Source of the DNA: Enoplolaimus lenunculus | Taxonomy: Eukaryota; Nematoda; Enoplea; Enoplida; Thoracostomopsidae | Length of the DNA: 64,000 nt | Direction: 5' to 3' | Assembly (NCBI GenBank): GCA_030248215.1 | Contig: JASANG010003349.1 | Location: 56,621-120,620, forward strand | Part shown: positions 38,701 through 47,700 of the stretch, in pieces | Position numbering within the stretch: position 1 is the stretch's first letter | How the letters are laid out: every line of letters starts with the position of its first letter | Translations under genes and position numbers: made by a program | Notes under the pieces: model-generated | Database searches by the model: none | Seen by the model: only the letters and a program-made list of their open reading frames with translations | Told to the model about the DNA's origin: nothing

Positions 38701-41700
38701 TATTTCAAAAAGTCCTAATTTAGGATTATAAAACTATGGTAATATGCAAATTATCTATTAGATAACTGCTCAATTATCGGTTTTGGAGGTTTGAAAACAG
38801 TCTACGCAGATTCCTCGCACCCATAAACCCTTTAATTTAATGCTAAAATTAGATTGCTTCTAACGCTAATAATTAGTGAAATATTGTGGCAAGTACAAAA
38901 CATAAAACGCTTCGCGAAACTCCGAGAGCGAGATAAATCGCTTGAAGTGTCAGCTTGACATACGATTCTGTTTTCTGCTTATATACCTATACGACATACA
39001 GATATGTGTCAGTGATGAACAAATAGCTGTATAGACAACAATGGGATACGAGTGAAACAGTAAAAAAATTTCGTTTTCTTACCACATTCGTAAGACTGGT
39101 TCATGGGTTCAAGCGTCATCGTCAGACCCGGGTAAGGCTGAACATTTTACTAAGTAAAGTACGTACTTACTATTTTTAATATTGACTATTGCTTTGCTTA
39201 CAGGGCAAATCGAATGATACAGCAAAAGACTATCAAACTGCGAAGAAAAACAAAAAGTTTATCGTTTCATCACATTGGATCACTGCAGTAAGTGCCCTAT
39301 TCACACGTTCAAGTTTTTGCACCGAGAGCGAGAACTCGCAGCTGCAACATACACAAGTTTCTTGCAGCTGCAAGTACTTGCAAGAAAATGTTTTCATTCT
39401 GAATACTGACAAGAATTTATATGAATAATTTGCAAACGACTGCAACAAATGTCAAGCATGATATTCATGCCTATGAATTAGATCTTCGCGCAGATTCATA
39501 ATGAATAAATTGCAGTTGCAAGTTCTTCGTATGAATTTTTAAAAAAATGGCAGCTGCAAGAAACATTCACGCGTAAAAAGGCTCTACTCGAAATTTCTCG
39601 ACTTGAAAACGCATTCATACCTATACAATTCCTATTTAGTGATAAAAATGCAAAACAAGCCAAGTCACAATCGCCGTAGACTGCGAAATATCAAACATGT
39701 TTGATATTTGAATTAATTCAAGCTTCTTGATTAAATTTAAAAAGCTGAATTAATTCAGAAGTGCTCAACAACATGTCTTCGGATTAACCAATCAAAACGC
39801 AAGTGCAAGAAATTCAAGCGACTTGCAACTGCATTCACACGTGCGAATTAAATTTAATAGCACGAACTCCCAGTGAATAATTTGCAGCTGCAAAAACTTC
39901 AAAGCTGTTTTTGACCAAACTTGCACATGCAAGTGGCACGTGCAACTTTTTGCTGCGAAAACTTGCATGCTTGAATAGAGTTTAACATATCCATGTATTC
40001 TTTTATGTGCTCAAAATTTAATTTTATGCTGCGCATTTTAATTTTTAAAAATAAGCAGTCAATATACGAAGGGAAAAGTTTGCAGGCTTACAGGATAATT
40101 AAATGTGAGTAGTTTTCTCTTGTGTTACTTGGTGTTTCAGTGTGAACAAACGAAATCTCGTTGCGATGAAACAAGATACTCGCATACGTACAACCAAAAT
40201 ATGCCAAAGTTGGATACTGTTCGTACTCAGATTCGTGGATCGGCCAAAAAGTCTGGGGTGACAGTAGGCGCAGGCTTTGAAAACCATGTTGATGAGACGA
40301 ATTCTAGTGGCCCGATAAGTGTTCAAGACGAAAAAGCTTATCATCAGTCGATGATGGTTATGGCTAGGGATCAAAATGCTGAAGCTGAAGGGCAATCAAG
40401 AAAAAGTGAAGCGGGTAAGCGGGTAAAGCTTTCAACGTAATTTGCATTTTTATTTATTTTTAGTTCAATTAATACTGTATTTAAGGTTAATAATTATTAT
40501 TTTTAACTTTTTTTGAAGTCATTCTTTGTCTCAACATCCAAATTTTCAGATTATGAAGAATTTTGGTCAAATTTATATGAATACTAACGTTTTTCTATGC
40601 ATGTATGCTTAAGGGTAATGCACCGTTCACAATATAAAATTTACCCTTGCCACGAAAAGTGTCATAAGGTAGGGTTAACTCGTGACAAATTGTAAATTTG
40701 TCACTCGTTAACCCTACCCTAACACTTTATTTCTGTTAACCCTACACTAAACGCGTGTCACAGAGCACTTTGTGACACGCGTTAGCGTAGGGCTAACGCA
40801 AAATTTACCCTCTATATATTTATATACAACTCACATATTATTTATATGTGTGGACCACACGCGTTAACCTAGGGTTAACGCATTGCAAAATTTGTGGCAT
40901 TTTAGAGGAAAATTGAAAATTTTGTTGGTTTAAAATTTTACAGTGAAAATTTTCAAAGACAAATGTTAATTCAAAATTTTAGGGGTGGGAGTTTATTGTT
41001 GGCTTACGCTTAGGTTTAGGCTTATTGTTCGCTTAGGCTTAGTCACCTGAGGCAAGAATACATATATTATTTCCGTATATCACACTATTGTGCGATTCTA
41101 TGTTGTAGTACTAGTCGGCCGGCTGCTGTCTTTTATCTGCTTTATTTGTCTTTCTTTAGCGAATACGAGATTTTTTTTGGAAAATTAAAGCGGATTCAGA
41201 AATTTCTGACGGGGGACTGGTAAATGCTATTAAACGTCAAAATTTTAGAGATCTTACCATTTTATCACCAAAAAATTTTCTGAGGGGGAAATATGATGTA
41301 ATGTAGGGAGGGACCATACCATTTCACCTCATAACAAGTCCCCCCTATCTCGCTGAATCCGCTATTTAGCCCAACATATCTGAAACATACATGTGTTGCA
41401 TATTCGCAATATACGTAAATATTTTTATAGATGCAAATCTATACCATAAATTTATAAATATATATACATATAAATATATATACATATATAAATTTTAAGT
41501 CATGAAAAAGTTCTTGCCCCCACAAACTTGAAACCCTTAATCCCCCTACTGAACTTATTAACTCCTCCTCTTGAATGTAAAAAATTTTAACCCCTCGCCC
41601 TCTTAACTAAAACTTTGTCATTTATCTCAAATTTGCCACAAAATTGGAAAAGCGTTCACCCTACCTTAACGCTACAAAAATTGCAACACACACATTTATA

Positions 41701-44700
41701 TGTGTGTAACCAATTACAACACGTGAACTGTATGTGTTGTGTTTGTTTATGTTCTGACAAGCGTTAACCCTACCCTTTCCTTGCCACAGAGCAGTTTGTG
41801 ACACGCGTTAGGGTAGGGTTAACAGAAAAAAGTATTATGGTAGTGTTAACGCGTGACAAATTTAAAATTTGTCACGCGTTAACCCTACCTTATGACACTT
41901 TTTGTAGCAACGGTAAATGTTATATTGTGAATGGCGCATAATACCGAATTCATGATTTGACCGAATCCGAACTTTGCATTTCGCAAATATCGGATATATC
42001 CATAATTGGCAAATTAATAAAATAAAAACTATAGATGGGCACCGGATATCCGGATATGAAAAATATCCGGATATGTATCCGAAATGAAACGTGTATTCGG
42101 ATATCCGCCGGATTTCCGAAATGCTTTTGTCTAAAAAATTGTTTGGAATAATTTGCATGGTTTTACCACCAAAGTAGCTGGAGCTGATGAAAAAATTCTG
42201 TATCCAAACCTCAGTCAGTACATTAAACCACATTCTTGCACGCTTTAAAGTTTTGAACTCAGCTTTATTTGGTTCTGGAGTCATTTATGCGCTACAATTA
42301 GGAATAATTGACATTTATCAGCTCTAATTAGGGTTTAGGGACGCTATGCGCTTAAGGACTCTTATTAGGGATACGGGCTCCTATTGATTGGGAATAAAAA
42401 TTTGTACCCCCTCTTATTCGGGTCAATACAGCACTGGCATAATAAATACAGATTTTTAGAATTGTATCTTTTATGCTCATATCGGCCCATGTACTGAAGA
42501 GGTTCCTTCCAAAATCCGCGGATATTACCCGGGAAATTGCGATTTTGGGAAATTCGGATATTCCCCGGGAAATTGGGATTTTGGGCGCAGCGTTGTTCGC
42601 TCGGGATTTTGGGAAATTGGGATTTTCGGCGCAGCGTTTTTCGCTCGGGATTCTGGGAAATTGGAATTTTGAGCGCAGCGTTTTTCGCTCGGGATTTTGG
42701 GCGCATCGTTTTTCGCTCGGGATTTTCGGCGCAGCGTTTTTCGCTCGGGATTTTGGGCGCAGGGTTTTTCGCTCATGATTTTGGGAAATTGGGATTTTAG
42801 AAAATTGGGATTTTGGGCGCAGCGTTTTTCGGTCCGGATTTTGAGAAATTGGGATTTTCGGCGCAGCGTTTTTCGCTCGGGATTTTGGGCGCAGCGTTTT
42901 TCGGTCGGGATTTTGGGAAATAAAATTTCGGTAACCCCTCACTTAACGGGTCGGGTGAAATTTGTTCGTTTGTACTATTTAACACATGTTGGCCGTATAA
43001 ATTTTGTTTTACGTTGTTCATATAATTTAAATGATATGTTGAGTTTTCCCGTTGAAAAATTAGGTTACCCTTCGGAAACCAAATCCCGGCAAAGCCCCTG
43101 TTCGGAATGCACTATTTGTGGTATAATTTAAAGAATAAAACTGTGTTTAATAGAATTTCAATATGCTGTAGTGGCCCGAATAAAGGGGGGCTGCTAGTTT
43201 GGGAAGTTGGGGTATTACCCGGGATATTGCGATTATAGGAAGCTGGGATATTACCGGGGAAATTAGGATTTTGGGAAATTGGGATATTACCCGGGAGACT
43301 GGGAGGGACCTGTTTTCTACGGGCCCTCATATCAATTTGCTTGAGGGTCAGGGTACTTCCGGTAGAGTAACAAATTAAAACAAGTGCTTTAGAAACGAAA
43401 ATTGAGGCTCGGAAACTCAAAAAACGCAAAATCGAGTTTCGGATATCCGAAATAGAAATTTTCATTTCGGATATACGGATATATCCGGATAAATATTCGG
43501 CAATCATTGCCGGATATCCGGATACGAAAAAATATCCGATCCCATCACTAATAAAAATATTGCTTTCCGATCTGCAAAACTAATAAAGAATTTTTGTTGC
43601 CACCCTGGTATATTCTTGCATTGTTGCAGGTAGCATGGTGGTACCGTCTCAACAAATTGATGGCTTTGGTGCAATTCGTAGTCGACATGTCAAAAATTGT
43701 GAGCCTACAATAGCAGGACATCTTTCAAGCAACCAACGCTCTGAGGAACCACAAGAAATTCGTTCCGGTGATAGCCCGTCTCCGGAAATCCCCTCTGCTG
43801 ATTTGCAATCTTTGGAAATGAGGCAGTATTTTCAAAAAGATCTTACGGATATTCTAAAGTCTGTGCCAGGTAGTGTGTAGTAGAAAAGGAAATTTTCGTT
43901 GTAGTTGTACACGGCTTTAATTTTAGGTCGAATCGTAAATTGAGAATTGACACTTGGTAAGCAACATAGCTATTGAAATATTAGTTTAAAATCGTGCACT
44001 GGTAGTGATGTGTTAAATTTCGTAATAAACGGCTACCAGTTACTAGGCCGTTTATCAATTGTGTCCTGTATCGAACACTAGGCAGTAATAGGCAGGGTGC
44101 AACCGGAATTATAAAATACTGGAAACGGAACCGGAACCGAAAAGTTTAAAAATACCGGAGCCGGAACCGGACAACAAAAATTATTGTTATCGAAAAATTC
44201 ATTTTGAACCCTATTTTATCGCTTTTACGGTGTTAGCACAGCATTTAGGACACCAAAATCTTGAAACAAATGCAGTCGCTGGAAACGCATGATCAATTAT
44301 AAAGTATGGCACAGATTGAAAATTTTGGCAATACACGCTGAGACAATTTTAGAAAAATAAATTGGAAAAATGTTAATTTTTCTTAAATTTTCGAATGACA
44401 AAAATTTTTTCATTACCTAAATTACCGGAAAATTCCTTGGAAAAAATACCGGATTTTTTGCCGGAACTGAAGAGTGAAAAATACCGGATTTCCCTACCGG
44501 AACCGGAATTCCGGTTGCACTCTGGTAATTGGTTTTCAAACAATACAACAACAGTAGTCCCGGATCTCAAATTGCGAATCAAATGAGACAGATGTGCTAA
44601 ATTTTTAAGTTTAGATTTTTAGGTTGACCATATTTACAAGACTTATGATCAACTGGCGATACGTGGTATGCACGTTTTATAATATATACAATAGTATGAA

Positions 44701-47700
44701 CACAATGGAAAATTTCGTTTCTGTTTCCTTGCTGAAACATGTTACTGGTAATATGAGTATTTATGTTTTAGCAAATCGAAGTCGAACAGATTCGCCGGTT
44801 ACCTATAACAATATTAACAGCAGCAGCAATAACAGCTCGAATAATGGCATAACGCCAATGATAGCGCGGTCTCGATACCTACGAACTCCGATGACAAACG
44901 CTTGTGGGAGTTCTACAGCACTGGGCGTTACCAGTACAACAGCTGCTGGGACGTGCAGTAAAGATCGACATCAGAATGGAACTGCAATTGAGTGGGAAGA
45001 TCCAAGTGAAAAGTAAGATTTGAGGGGTTGTATATAAAAGTTACCAGCGGCTACAGTTGCTGGTTCAGAGTGGAGGGGGTTCGTTTAAATAATTGTAGCA
45101 CGTATTGTCAGTTGGTGATTAAAATTGAGAATTTATTGTAGGTTGCTTTAAAACAGCTGCATATAAATGTTTCAGATCTTTACATGCAGTGCTACCGGGT
45201 ATTAGGATGACTAAAGTTCATTTTCGGTTTTACCGCCTGCATACGCTACACAATTTGTCATGGAAATTGGAAGTTAGCGAACTTATAAACAATTATGGTG
45301 TATTTCCGCTCGTCTTTGTAAAAAATAATTCATTATTTTGATTGCAGGAAATAATGAACTTTTTTGGAATACTTCAATCAAACCAAAGGTCATGCATTTG
45401 GTGCCGATAACCTCCGAAAATTGCAATATTGTAATTTTGGTCATAAGTATAATTTTAATACTGAGTTGCGATATACTTTTCAGCAATAAATCTTCGGCAA
45501 GTTATAATATCCGGAAGCGAATGAGGGTTTTGCCCAAGTCAGAGCCAGATAATCGTATTGTTCGGAACCGGATATCCGGTCTTACCGTGAAAAAACAAAC
45601 CGGTGTGAAAATTATAAGTGCCGCTAAAAATTTTGTTATTTCGTCTTGTTTTACAGGAAAAATCGCGAAAGAGTCGGACCGTTGCTTCGCGATAACCAAG
45701 AAACCCCTGCTACAATGCTTGATGTGGTGAGCGGTACAGTTGAAAATGTTAATCGAGATGTAAGCGATAGGAACTATAGTTGTAGCATACAAGGCAGCAT
45801 GATTTGCTAAAATTGATACGAAAAATGGCCAATTACTGTCTGTTTTAAGTGTCGGCATACTAATACTGGAGCGTAGGTAAAATAATAGTAGCATTTTCCC
45901 GCCAATGCCTTTGTTTATGAAGTCTTTTTAAATAGAGACTTGCTTTACTCCTCTAGTACGTATACGTACAAAGCGGTTGAAATGTTATTTTTGAGATAGT
46001 TGATCGTTTTCTAATCCAGACCAGACAATGTGACTGTAGAGTTGTTTGAAATTAATTTAGAAAATATGTTCTTTTTAAATTTCAGGTCCGTCTTGGAATC
46101 ACTGAGTTGGAAATTGCGCATGGCGTCGTTGCGAATCATTTAAGCGAAGATACGACTGCTCAGGTCACTGAAACAGGTTAGTTTTTGTTAGATCCCTTGA
46201 GCCTGACTGACAAACTTTTATAGTCGAGTGGTGATGGTTAACTCAAACCAAAAGCCCGCGGTTCATCTCTGAACTTGAAAATAGGTAAATGTGAAATTTA
46301 TATAAATTCGTGCATTCACCCGGAAAATAATAGCGTTGTATTGAATGGTAAGCATTATTCTGTCTCAACACCTTAAGGTTTATATTTCCATGGTAGGACA
46401 GTCGACAGTAGCTTTATTGAGCGAAGCGAAACTCCGAGCGAGGCTCGGAGTTTCGCGAAGCGTTTTATGTTTTGTACTTGGGGGTCGAAAGGTGGATGTC
46501 CGTCCGTCCGTCTGTCCGTCCGAAAAGAATCTCAGGAAAGGCTGAACCGATTTTGATAAACTTTTTTTGTTTGAAAGCCAATTATCCTGGGGTGTTAACC
46601 TCGCATTGGGGTTTGAAAATTTTAAGGCGTTTATTAGCTACAGGCTAATTTGCATAATTAATTAAGCCTAAATTAGGACTTTCCACAATATTTCACTAAT
46701 TATTACAGTTAGAAGCAATCTAATTTTAGCATTAAAGGTTTTTGGGTGCGAGGACTCTGCGTAGACTGTTTACAAATCTCCAAAACGAATAATTGAGCAG
46801 TTAGCTAATAGGTAATTTGCATATTAGCATAGTTTATAAGCCTAAATTAGGACTTTTTACAATATTTCACTAATTATTAAGTTTAAAAGCAATATAATTT
46901 CAGCACTAAAGGGTTTTTAGGTGCGAGGAATTTGAAGAAATTGTTTACAAACCTCCAAAATCGATAATTGAATAGTTAGCTAATAGCTAATTTGCATATT
47001 AGCTTAATTGACCAGGCAAAATTTGGACTTCTTAAATTATTTCAATAATTATTAAGGTTAAAAGCCATATAAGTTCAGCACTAAAGGGTTTTTAGGTGCG
47101 AGGAATCTGAATAAATTGTTTAAAAACGTCTAAAATCAATAATTGAGTAGTTAGCTAATGGATAATTTGCATATAAGCACAGTTGATAAGCCTAAATTAG
47201 GCGTTTTTACAATATTTCACTAATTATTAGGGTCACAAGCAATCTAATTTCAGCAATAATGGGTTTTCGGGTGCGAGGAATCTGAATATATTGTCTACAA
47301 ACCTTTAAAGGCCATTATCGTATAGTTAGATAATAGATAATTTGCATATTTGCTTAATTGACGAGACAAAATCAGGACATTTTGAATTATTCCAATATTA
47401 TTAGGGTGGCTGAAAGGTTTTTGCGTGTGAGGAATCTGAGGAAATTGCTTGCAAACCTCCAAAACCGATAAATGAATAGTTAGCTAATAACTAATTTGCA
47501 TCTTACCTTAATTGCTTACGTGTGTTTAAGCTTCGCTCAATAAATGTAGTCCCACTACGACTGGTTAATTTTTGTGCAGTATGTTTTAGTGGACTGTGAT
47601 ACTGAGAAACAGCGTACGTTTATGTTTACCAGCTTTGACGATGATGTAAGTTTGGTTTAAATTTATTTATTGTATGTGCCAGGTTCAACCGGAATTCCGG

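Noticed and set aside
42352-42942. Open frames of 100-196 codons on both strands over the ~30 bp array
   Set aside because: They are translations of a tandem repeat whose unit lacks stops (PKSRAKNAAPKIP-type periodic peptides) inside a hAT-like element; no gene features.
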